Shown one piece after another: positions 54,690 through 64,000 of a DNA stretch of 64,000 nucleotides; position 1 is the stretch's first letter, and the number at the start of each line of letters is the position of its first letter. The notes under the pieces are model-generated. The model was given only the letters and a program-made list of their open reading frames with translations. It did no database searches and was not told the DNA's origin. This DNA is from Hevea brasiliensis. Its lineage: Eukaryota; Streptophyta; Magnoliopsida; Malpighiales; Euphorbiaceae. The DNA lies in contig NC_079504.1 of NCBI RefSeq assembly GCF_030052815.1, positions 39,625,623 through 39,689,622 of the forward strand. The letters run 5' to 3'. The position numbers and the translations under genes are program-made.

Positions 54690-55127
54690 ATTTCGGATAA
54701 GAACTCTCCTCCGAACTCCGCGGGTTATGAGAATCAGGTAAGAACTCTCCCTTGACCTCTTAAAGTATTAGGTTTAAAGATTTTTAGTGAAGGATCTCGG
54801 ATAAGAACTCTCCTCCGATTTCCTTGTTTTGTTTAAATTTTTGGATGAGAATCAGGTAAGAACTCTCCCCCGATCTCTTAAAATATTTGGTTTTAAGATT
54901 TTCACTGGAGGATATCGGATAAGAACTCTCCTCCGATCTCCTCGTTTAGTTTAAATTTTTGGATGAAAATCAAGTAAGAACTTTCCCCTGATCTCTTAGA
55001 ATATTTGGTTTAAAGATTTTTACTGGAGGATCTCGGATAAGAACTCTCCTCCGATCTCCTCGTTTAGTTTAAATTTTTGGATGAAAATCAGGTAAGAACT
55101 CTCCCCCGATCTCTTAAAATATTTGTT
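54690..55127 (-). repeat. ~120-bp LTR subrepeat, 4 copies (5' LTR)
   Basis: Homologous to 31366-31795. Confidence 0.85.
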
Positions 55128-56138
55128 ACGATCGTATATCGTAAGAACCTTAGACTAAGGGTTCTACCGCCTAAAGACACCAAGAACCCGAGCAAGGCTT
55201 TTCTTAACCCATTGATGCCTTATAACTAGGGAGGGAATACCAGACTGAGTTTTTGCCGATCTCCTTTGTGATCGCCTTACCAGAACTCTTTAGCAGGCAA
55301 TGTCCGATCTCTTTTGTTTACTAGTCTGGGATCCGATCTTATCTCGATCCCCACTATACTATGTTATCTCCTGAGCTCGTTTAGTAGTTCGACTTCATAA
55401 CTTTTTCCTCCGATTTATTATTCAAACTTTTATTATTTTTATTTGTTCAAAGAAACTCTCGTGTTATGATTCTGCTGCCAACATTTTATTAAACTACCTA
55501 CACGTTACCCGTAACCAGAACACCTATATTGGGAGGAAATGAAAACTAAGAAGAAATAAATAAAGTTTACAAACGAATAGCAGAAATAAACTCAAGAAAC
55601 AACTATCGGCCTGAATAATCTACATTAGGATTTTTAGATCGACCGAACTTAATGGAAATTTCGAGCATGAAAACAAATAAAACACGAGCATTTGATAAAG
55701 CAATAGTTTAGACACTTACCTGTGGGAGGTTGAGTCTATTGAACTAACTGTGGAGCCACAAATATTGTAGAGCTGCGAGCAGATAGTCTAGGGACTAATG
55801 CTTACTTTGAAATTGCAAGTTAGAATGCAGTTGAGCCGAAGTGACAGTAACCAGGTTGGAATGAGATTAAGCTTGGAGAATAAAATACTGATATTAAGAT
55901 GATAAAAACGAAAATGAACTGAGAAATGGTATCGCAGAGTAATGAACAAACTGAAAATGAAGGGTTTCAGGGTTCAACACTCCTTCAATGGAGATACTTA
56001 AGAAAACTGGTTTCTGAAGTTTTTCTATTTTTATGAAAGCTTAAAATAGCAAAGTAGCAAAACTGAATCAAATTTCAAAGCCTCTCCACTATAATTACCA
56101 CCTTTTTCATTCGTCCCCTCTACAGTATTGCATGCAAG

Positions 56139-56146
56139 TATTTATA
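56139..56146 (-). promoter_or_regulatory. TATA box for element transcription (5' LTR copy)
   Basis: CCCTATAAATACTTGC on the minus strand. As the 5' LTR copy, it is the one that could drive the full-length genomic RNA. Confidence 0.55.
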
Positions 56147-57241
56147 GGGAACGAGTGCTCCTAATGAAGGGTCAAGATCTCTTCTGGGGAGATGGAAGGT
56201 TTGGATTTAAAAGGACATGATCTGATGCCTGAGAATTGAAGAAAATCAAAACGGACGGCTGAGATCCTATTCAGAATACCTGTCCTTTTTTTTTTAATCC
56301 AACGACTCAGGCTCTTTCCTGCCCAGATGGATCTGAAGGCTGGGAATAAAAGGCGCCAGTCCTGTCGTCTACTTTTTGATCCAAGGGCTCCAGGTTTGTC
56401 CTTACAAGTAAGATCGACGGTGGAGATTGAGAAGCACAGGACTGTCATAACTGTCCTGGCGTCTGTCAGTAATGTGGGCGATTCTGCAAATGAGGCGTGC
56501 GGTGAAGATTTGACCTGCCTGCAAAGCTTTAACTAACTCGGCACTGATTATCAGAAGTCATTTTATCCTCTTTGTGCTCTCCGATCTCTACTCCTTCCGA
56601 TCTCTCTATCAAGACCCATTTCCGATCTCTCTGTTAAGACCCTTTTTCGATCACTCTGTTAAGTCCCTTTTCCGATCTCTCTCACATCGGGTCCCTTATC
56701 GCTTCCCGATCTCTCCCATTCTAGAACTTTCCTGCCTTAGTCAAAGCAATTAATTCTTCGATTACCGATGCATCTGCTTTGGTTTCTATAGGCAATAAAT
56801 GCTTAGGCCCTCTATATATATGCATCAGTGGGAAAACTCCTCCACACTTCATTTCTCCTCCTTCCATTTTTCATTTCTCCTGTTCTAGTTTCTTAGGTAA
56901 CAATTTCGGCCATGGTGACTGCTTTTGATCTTTTTCTAACTGTTTTCTTTGCCCCTTGCCTAAACATTTATGATCCCGGTGATCGGAGAATCATGAGAAC
57001 CACATCTGATGACAGTGAGGGAACCGGATTAATTTACCGATCAAGATCGAAGATGTCGATCGTGCCGATCTCGAATCGATCTACCAATATAATCGGTGAA
57101 CCGATCTCAGGCAAGAGGACTGCTAATCTCAATCTTAATGTCGGTGACCGCCTCTTGAAGTTCATTTGGCTCCTCACCACATCGGGCGTCCCGACTGCAG
57201 CTCGGTTCTGGTCGATGACATCGACGATGACTCCACTCACC

Positions 57242-57352
57242 ATCATGAGAGTCATAGTCACCCCATCTGAGCTGCACATCTATCCAATACTTGTGGCATG
57301 CTTTCTGATCAAACACATCTTTTGATTCAGCCACAAGACTAGACTTTGACAT
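57242..57352 (-). pseudogene. PRP8: Captured PRP8 exon fragment (5' LTR copy)
   Basis: Homologous to 33919-34029. It keeps the [16 protein letters not shown] core with a few substitutions (Cys for Arg, Ile for Val). It has the same abrupt end before GGTGAGTGG. About 35 codons, with no independent function expected. It could be transcribed within the U3 only by read-through or from an upstream promoter. Confidence 0.82.
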
Positions 57353-57766
57353 AGGCCCCTATTAGGTAAAATGTAGTGCCGATCTTTAGAGATTGCCCAA
57401 ATGATGTAATCTGACCTTTAAAGGTTCTCTTAATGATGTAATCCGATCTCTTGAGATCGCCCAAATGATGTAATCTGATCTTTTGGAAATGAAATGAAAT
57501 TTTATTTGAAGGTTATTATTTAATTATTGCATTGGTTATTCTTCTGATCTCTGATATGCCTACCCGATCTGTTTCCTAAGTAGATCGTCCTTAACCGACC
57601 TATGACTCTGAACATTTACCCTGATCCGACGACCTTAGCTAACCAATCTCATTTTATTTTATTTATGGAGTTTTTGGAACCTTCCCGCGACGTGTCAGTA
57701 AAGCGGGCGGATTCCGCTAACCGATGCATTGCTTGGGGTTTTGTGAGCATTGAATGCTCGAACGTG

Positions 57767-57775
57767 TATAAATAG
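57767..57775 (+). promoter_or_regulatory. TATA box of the antisense gene (5' LTR copy)
   Basis: GTGTATAAATAGGGGGAGG, conserved with 34444-34452, about 155 bp before ATG 57930. Confidence 0.65.
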
Positions 57776-57929
57776 GGGGAGGGTCCATCAGTTGCTCCCT
57801 TATGTCATTTTCAACACTCTGCTTGCAACTTCAACTTTCTCTCATTTCTTCAAGTTTTTTTGGCACCGATCACACTCTGGTAAGGACTTTAATCCTTCTC
57901 TTACTTAAACTTCTTTTATTTCTTTGAAA

Positions 57930-59788
57930 ATGTGTGGCGTCGAGGGTCAGAGAGCGGCGCCGAGGGTCAGAGAGCGGCGGGTCCCCCTTCCATCCATATC
58001 TCGTGGACGTCGGACGATGTTGAGGTGGTTGGGCCAAGTGGGCGAACTGAGCCTCCTACGACTTCTACTTCAATTCACGGCCGAGCATCCCAATCAAGAC
58101 AGACATCTTCCTCTGGTAGAGAAAACCTTCCTGTGGATGAGTTGTCGTCAGTCCTTCAGGAAATCGATCTGTAACTCATTAGTCAGGAGTATAATCTTCG
58201 GACCGACTCCTACGAGCTCATCAAATGCCATGGCAATCTCCGAGCCGATCACTTCTTCGATGAAAATGATGTAATCATGGTGTTTGAAGAGCAATTAAAA
58301 GCTAGGCTTCGGTTTCCCCTGGATGACTTCTTCAAGGACGTTCTGAAATTTCACCACGTATGTGTAGCCCAAGTACATCCGAACTCGTGGCGCATCCTGG
58401 TGGCTTTTAGAGGCTTATTTCGAGCCAAGAAGCTCAATCCTACTGCGAAGGTCTTTACCGAGCTACATAGGCTTACTCGTTGAAAGGACGACGAGTACTG
58501 GTTCTTCCAAGCAAAACCGTACTGTGGGCTTTTTACCGATCTCTCCTCTTCACTGAAGAATTGGAAAAATCGCTTCTTCATATTGAGGAGCAAGATTCCG
58601 AACGGTTTTGAGGGTTTCCCCCGTAGCTGGCAATATCTGGTCCCATCGATGAAGAAGGTCGCCCTGAGTAGGGATGAGGGTGCCATGGTAATGGAGCTAA
58701 AGGATCAGGCGGCCACCCAGAAGCTCTCTTGCTTAAACGTGGTGATAGCCGAACTGAAATATTGGATGATGCAGCTGATCACCGATGAAGAATATGAGCT
58801 TCAGCTCTCTGACCTCAGCCCTGGTACCTTCCCTATCTCTGATCTCTGAACCTTAGCGAACTCACTGACTTTTCTTTGTGTAGGTATGGTGGGTGGCAAG
58901 GCTTCCAAGGAGAGCTGCAAGCGAAAGAGGAAAATCTCCAGAAAGGTGTGGGAAATGAAGATTGTCGCGGCATCACAGACACCAAGGCGAGATTCAGGAG
59001 AAGTGTCGGGAGACTCATCCCGACCTTCGGGACAACCGGTCCCAGCGATAGAGGTAGCTCCTTCCCCTCCTCGACAAGAAGAGCCGCCACCTCCACCTAT
59101 TCCTTCGAATGCAGAGGGGGGACCTTCACAACCTACTATGAGGACCCTTTCCCGTGGTGCCCAGGTCCTCATTCACTCTCTGGAGAAGAACCGATCTGTT
59201 CGAGAGAATCTGAGCTTGGCCAAAGTTCTGGGCGCTACCATATGCCTCCAGGAGGATCAAAATAGGCTAACCCCGAGTAGCATCGATGATCTCCTGGCCC
59301 AGACGATGAGTTTGAGCGTAGAGAGCTTGGTCAATCAGCATATAATCAGGGAAAAAGCTCATCTTCTGAGTCAGGAAATTATAAAGGCGGTCCAAGATGC
59401 AGCTTCTGCCTAAGCCAAATTTTCATCCGCATAAGCCAAATTTTCATTCGCCCAGGATTATATTGCCGAACTTGAAGGTCGGATGAAGTCTTACGAGGAT
59501 AAGTTGGCCGAACAAGCTCATGAACTTAGAGAAGCTCAGGCGCTTCGAACAGCTAATGTCGCACGCCTTACCGAAGAAATCCAAGCGAAAGAAGAAGAGG
59601 CTGTGACGAGGGAAGTTGGTGCTTATGTGAACGCCCACAGCGACCTTTTGGCTGAGCTCAGGAGGCGTTATCCTGAGGAAGACTTCTCGTGGATGGTGGA
59701 CCTGGCTCCTCAAGTCGAAGAAGAGAGCGAGGAGGAAACCGAGAGAGAGAGGGAGATTGAGCAAAATGTTAATGTATCTAGAGAATAG
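57930..59788 (+). pseudogene. Antisense LTR gene, 'putative gypsy type transposon' family (5' LTR copy)
   Basis: Partner of 34607-36459 with the same domain order. Breaks differ: a ~20-bp duplication of GAGGGTCAGAGAGCGGCGCC just after the ATG shifts frame, TAA at about 58172-58174, TGA at 58481-58483, a TAA at about 59410 within a ~22-bp duplication (AAGCCAAATTTTCATCCGCA repeated), and a shortened GA run near 59745 that changes the C terminus. Positions broken in the other copy at 34814, 35420, 36107 and 36148 are open here. Function is unknown. The possible 60-nt intron is 58824-58883, with TAG rather than CAG at the acceptor. Confidence 0.75.
58824..58883 (+). other. Possible 60-nt in-frame intron of the antisense gene (5' LTR copy)
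   Basis: GTACCTTCC...TTTCTTTGTGTAG, same length and position as 35481-35540, containing the shared TGA. Confidence 0.4.
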
Positions 59789-60184
59789 GCTGGGGGCGAC
59801 CCTCCAGCCGAATGACTTGTAAATGTTTATTTTGGAATGAAATGAAGTCTTTTTGTTCAATTTCTTATTGAGATCAGAAAGTGCCCAAATCGTATGAGTG
59901 CTTAATTGTTTGAACATATTAGAACATCAAACTTAAAAGTGATTATTAATCTAAGTATAAGAGGTCAGAAAGCATCATAAACATGAGATTAGCCTAAGCT
60001 GAGAACAAACACCGGGTAGAACTTTTAAGACATTAAAATTGGAAAGGCTGGATTCAAATTAGATCAGAATCACCATTGAACTGAACTGAGATTTTATCTT
60101 TATTTTAAGTAATGTTTAAGATAGACAAGTGGGGAACCCGATCTTGTTAGCTAAATGACTTTCAACTATATCTTGTAAAGGAAA

Positions 60185-60425
60185 GGTCGAAAATGAAACT
60201 GAATGGCATGGAGACCTAGTGTTGGTTTGGTTCCCTTTGACGAGAGATCGGAAATGAGATTGGATAGCATGGAGACTCAATTTTGGTTTGAGAGATAGGA
60301 ACTGAGACCGAATGCCATGGAGACCTAGTGTTGGTTTGATTCCCTTTGACGAGAGATCAGAAATGAGATTGGATAGCATGGAGACTCAATTTTGGTTTGA
60401 CCTCCTTTGACGAGAGATCGGAAAT
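60185..60425. repeat. ~60-bp tandem repeats near the U3 end (5' LTR)
   Basis: Homologous to 36825-37065. Confidence 0.75.
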
Positions 60426-60549
60426 GCAATCGACTAGATGAGGGATCAGTTTATTTCCTGATTGAGTCATTTGTAACTGGGGAATGTTGGGTGGGGATCA
60501 ATTTCAAAGTCCATTGACTTCGAGGATCGGCCAAAATATGGTGTCGACA

Positions 60550-62845
60550 CCAAATATAACATCATTTCTCAACAAATTCTCATCAATTTCACAAACTTTC
60601 AATCATTTAATTCACATTATACTCATACTCAAATCATAAATAAATACTCAAATTTTATTTATAAACACAAATTTACAGATAATTACATTAATATAAAATT
60701 ACATTACAGAAGTTTCAAATATACATGAGAAAATAAAAGTTTAATTACAAAGTTTGCAAAAATTACAAAATACCAAATGTAGCCTAGTGTCCTACCAAAT
60801 GCACTGTAGCTGAGAGGCGACACAGGACACTTGCAAATCTGATTCTCACCTAGACTGGGGTCTACTGGGATCACGCTCTGTATCTCCAATACCTACGCGT
60901 GGCAAAAGCAATGCGCTAAGCAATACTACTTAGTGGTGCTAATAATAAAATAAAAAGAACTACAAAGAAATAAATATGCAATGTATATGTTGATTTCTCA
61001 TACGGACAATTTTTTTTGGGTAATTATTTATAGTATTACTTATTTGGTACTTTTTATATCAATAATTGATTACAATTTTATCAATATTTATTTTTGGTTG
61101 CCCAAGTAACATATACCAGTTGACTGGACTGGATAACAGGTAAACTAGCACTAGGTACCAAGTACCTCGGGCCGTCACACCATCGGTCACAATGTATCTC
61201 CTGGTGTGCAACAGAACAGCTAATAAGCTGTAATAAATATTAGGCACAAGGCCAAGTATCACAATAGTGTCATAATGGCTAATAGCCATAAAATCACATA
61301 ATGGCCATTTAAGCCATGAATCACAGAATGGCATGATGCCATATGCAGTACTGCTAACAGAACCCTATTGGCATGCCAACCTATCCAAACTAATCACACT
61401 AGGCCTACTAGGGCATTTAACATTTTTTTATTCTGTAATTCTTTGAAATTGAAATTTAATTGTTACTATTCATTCTATTAGTCAATTAAAATGTTGACTT
61501 TTTCATAGACAATAGGTATATTGATTCTAATATCCCCAACATACCACATTTTTCATTCTAAAATTGTTGGCATTGGTTGCCAATATCATTGCAAAGCTTA
61601 GTGTTGGTTATTTATAATTTTCATATTTCAAGCACTAAGTTTACTGTTTCATTGGTCATTGTACAGTAGGAATTTGACAAAATTCTCTTCATGAAAGTTG
61701 TTCCTTTATGTGTCTTCTTTAATTTCCTTTTTGAATGACTCCATTTGGAGTTTCCTAGCTCAAGATATGCTAATTTGAACAAGGCTGGCTGGATTAGTAT
61801 CTACCCAGAATTTCTGGGCAAAATCCCATTATGCTAGATTTGGTAGCTCAAATTTGGCTAAAAATTTCATTTGGTTATGTCCAGAATTAGAGTTTATGTT
61901 CTACATTAAATTTGTTCTAAATTGTCTAAACTTTTCATTGATATAAATTTCAGGTCAATTGGACCTTTCTACACTGTGTTTTAACCAAATGAATGAACAC
62001 TGTTCATTTGATCATTTTGCCCAGGCAGAATGTGTGTTACCTGGATTTGGTCAATTTTTAGGTCAGTCTATTGTGGTTTTCTTAGCAGGGTCTCTTCATC
62101 AAAGTTGTGCCATTATGTATCTAATTTCATATCGAATTGACCTTGCACCAATTGAACCTATACAACTCAAGTTACAGCTGTCCAAACCTACTGGACTCAC
62201 ATCCAGCCCTGTAGGTCACCCAAGGCAGCACATCTAACCTCAATTCCATTGGCACAAATCACTTCTATTCCTCATTAATTATAGGCAAATGGTCACTAAT
62301 TGACATTACAACATTAGTTTATGTCAATTTCATCCACCCCCAAAGTTGAATTTCAAAACCCTAACCCTAATTGACCAAGCCTTTAATTCATGCATCTTAC
62401 TCCTAATTATTATACTAATCACATAATTAATACTAGGGGCAGCTAATATAACACTTTAGATCAAGAAATTCACTTAACCCTAACTCATTTCAAGGCTGTC
62501 GAAATTTGGGGGGAAGCTTTAACATGCCTAATTCACTTCTAATTTCATAATTTCTAACTTAATTTGATGTGTTAACAAGTAATATAAGAAGAGAGGGAAC
62601 AAAAGTGACAGTAACCTCTTTAGAGCTCCAACTTGAGCTTGCAAATCTTCACTTTTTCTTCTTCTAATTGTTGCCCAAGTATTTCTCTAGTGGTGATGAC
62701 CAATTTTAGTGAAGATTGAATGAAGTTTTATGGTGTAAAATTTGGGTTAGGAAGAGAGAAATGAAAAAAAAAAAAAAAAAGCTCGAATGGAGGTTATGAG
62801 AGGAGGCTGCCGAGATTGAAGATGGTGATGAGCATATTAGAAAAT
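60550..62845 (+). mobile_element. TGTGACACC-type LTR, right part (continues from 30866)
   Basis: Resumes with the second CCAAA. Collinear with 515-4367: a GCACTGTAGCTGAGAGGCGACA block (60801; compare 980), CTGGATAACAGG...CCTCGGGCCGTCACACCAT (61131; compare 1560), the ~200-bp modules at 61690-62180, and a CCTCTTTAGAGCTCC...CTTC block (62614; compare 3510). Collinearity is lost near 62823-62846, before the expected 3' end. It contains a poly-A run at 62764-62780. Confidence 0.8.
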
Positions 62846-64000
62846 CCATAATAATATTATTACAAACTCTATACAACTGCTCATGACCAGTTTATACATG
62901 TACATACGTTTACATACACCAAAATAAATATTACAATCAGGGTATAAAATATACCCGATAAAATTTCAGGGATGTGGCTCCAAGATCCTCGACTCACTCT
63001 GCTTTGCTCCTCTAGTCTCTTTATACATACTTGATAATAACATTCATCATTTAGTCTTGTGACTCAGTGGTGCACAACATACTAAAAATAGCATTTTATG
63101 CATAATTCAAATCACATTTATTCAAATATGGTATTGAACATGAAAAACAGATACAAAACATGATTTATAAATTTTAGTCCAAACAATCTCATTTAGGAAA
63201 TCTCAAAATGAATTTCATAAAAACACATAGTTATATCATGCCATTCAGAACAATATTCATCTCAATAGCCGGAGGCTTATGAGAAATCACAAGGCTAGCT
63301 AGCTCAATCTATGGGTACCCATTCAATTTCTTCCTCTACTGACACACACCTCAACACTTCAGCCCAAGATGTGGCCATTTGAACATGGTTGGCCGGATTT
63401 GGTGTTACCCAGAATTCTGGGCATTTTCTGAATATTGGCAATTTTTGGTGTGTTGACTATAGGTGATTTTTCAGATAGGTTATAGTCAAAATTTGGATTT
63501 GTTTTCTTCATTAAAGTTGTAGGGTTATGTCTCAGCTTTCTATCGGTATAAAATTCAGGTCATTTAGACTTTCCTAGACCAAGTTGTGGTCATTTACGTA
63601 ACTACTGTTCATTTGGTCATTTTTGTATAGGGCAGTGTGCCCTAATCCGGATTTGGCCTAATTGTTCACTAAGTTATGGTCACTTTCTGGGAATGATTCC
63701 TAAATGAAAAATGTGTCACTTTGTGTCTAGTTTCATTCCCAATTGGCCTCACACCAATTGGGTTGGTAAATTTTCAATTTTGGTCCCTGAAAGGGACCTA
63801 GATTAAGCTGCCTGCATACTGACCCTAACTTATCCGAATTGAAACTTGGTTCCAACAATTCATACACACCACAAATTGTCACAATTGACCATTTCTCAAC
63901 TCAAGTAAGGTCAACTACATCATTTGACTAATTCTCAACTTTTTTTTCAATTTTTCACATGCTCAAGACCCTAATTACCTAAAGTTCAATCTAATACATT
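62846..64000 (+). mobile_element. Mosaic LTR sequence, TGTCACACC-type then TGTAACACC-type, to window end
   Basis: From 62846 the sequence aligns with 38190 onward of the solo LTR at 37719 (AATAATATTATTACAA...TACAACTGCTCA..., GGTATAAAA.A.ACCCG), without that family's first ~470 bp. Near 63350 it switches to text closer to the 61745 region (TGAACA..GTTGGCCGGATT..ACCCAGAATTCTGGGCA) and then follows 39770-40200-like sequence. No terminus or duplication is visible, and it runs off the window. Confidence 0.6.

Larger units (their letters stand above)
30867..60549 (-). mobile_element. Giant Tat/Ogre-like gypsy retrotransposon (29.7 kb), TSD CCAAA
   Basis: Two direct copies of a 6.3 kb LTR (30867-37185 and 54196-60549) frame a 17 kb interior and are flanked by identical CCAAA (30862-30866, 60550-60554). 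Minus-strand order is LTR, PBS, leader, ORF1, gag, protease/G-patch, intron, RT, two RNase H domains, integrase, 3' tandem repeats, polypurine tract, LTR. ORF1 upstream of gag, an intron between protease and RT, a second RNase H, very large size and 3' tandem repeats are known traits of the Tat clade, especially Ogre. A hand count over the first ~410 LTR bases gives about 20 differences (around 5%). Nested inside are a solo LTR (37719-41359) and a TRIM (51736-52477). Confidence 0.93.
54196..60549 (-). repeat. 5' LTR of the giant element (6354 bp)
   Basis: Same contents and order as 30867-37185. On the minus strand it begins TGTCGACACC (60549) and ends CTTGCGACA (54196), next to the PBS. It differs from its partner by scattered, largely transition, substitutions and small indels, including two short duplications in the antisense gene. 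Confidence 0.93.

Overview
The window is flowering-plant nuclear DNA, almost certainly a eudicot, and consists almost wholly of transposable elements. Evidence: AT-rich sequence, plant-type LTR retrotransposons (Ty3/gypsy Athila-like, Tat/Ogre-like and TGTAACACC-type LTRs, a Ty1/copia remnant, a TRIM), a CACTA-like terminus, and initiator-Met, Asp- and Arg-type primer binding sites. I cannot fix the species; I found no intact host gene. One 100-N scaffold gap lies at 8259-8358.

Layout. 1-5337: Athila-like LTR cut by the window edge and by a 3.85 kb solo LTR. 5424-7713: another LTR-like block abutting a copia RNase H relic (minus strand). 8359-9163: truncated solo LTR beyond the gap. 9164-18618: Athila-like gag-protease remnant without the rest of pol, its 3' non-coding region, and a 3' LTR split by an inverted solo LTR. 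18619-28301: two more solo LTRs, a small CACTA-like element and an RNase H-like tail. 28302-30575: LTR, tRNA-Asp-type PBS and broken gag of another Athila-like element. This is interrupted at 30576 by a TGTGACACC-type LTR, which is itself interrupted by a giant element (30867-60549).

The giant element is the heart of the window. It is 29.7 kb, runs on the minus strand, has 6.3 kb LTRs and is flanked by a perfect 5-bp duplication (CCAAA). Read on the minus strand it has 5' LTR, PBS, hairpin-bearing leader, ORF1, gag, protease with G-patch, a probable 106-nt intron, RT, a degenerate RNase H plus a second RNase H, integrase, a 3' region with repeated hairpin motifs, a 60-bp tandem array, polypurine tract and 3' LTR. 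This architecture fits the Tat clade, closest to Ogre. It carries two later insertions: a solo LTR inside the tandem array and a rearranged TRIM inside ORF1.

Two features of its LTRs stand out. Each LTR carries, antisense to gag-pol and behind its own TATA box, a roughly 1.85 kb gene resembling the plant 'putative gypsy type transposon' family with a proline-rich linker and a coiled coil. Each LTR also carries, on the gag-pol strand, a short exon-like fragment of the splicing factor PRP8. The two LTR copies of the antisense gene are broken mostly at different codons. From 62846 to the end the window continues in a mosaic of related LTR sequence.
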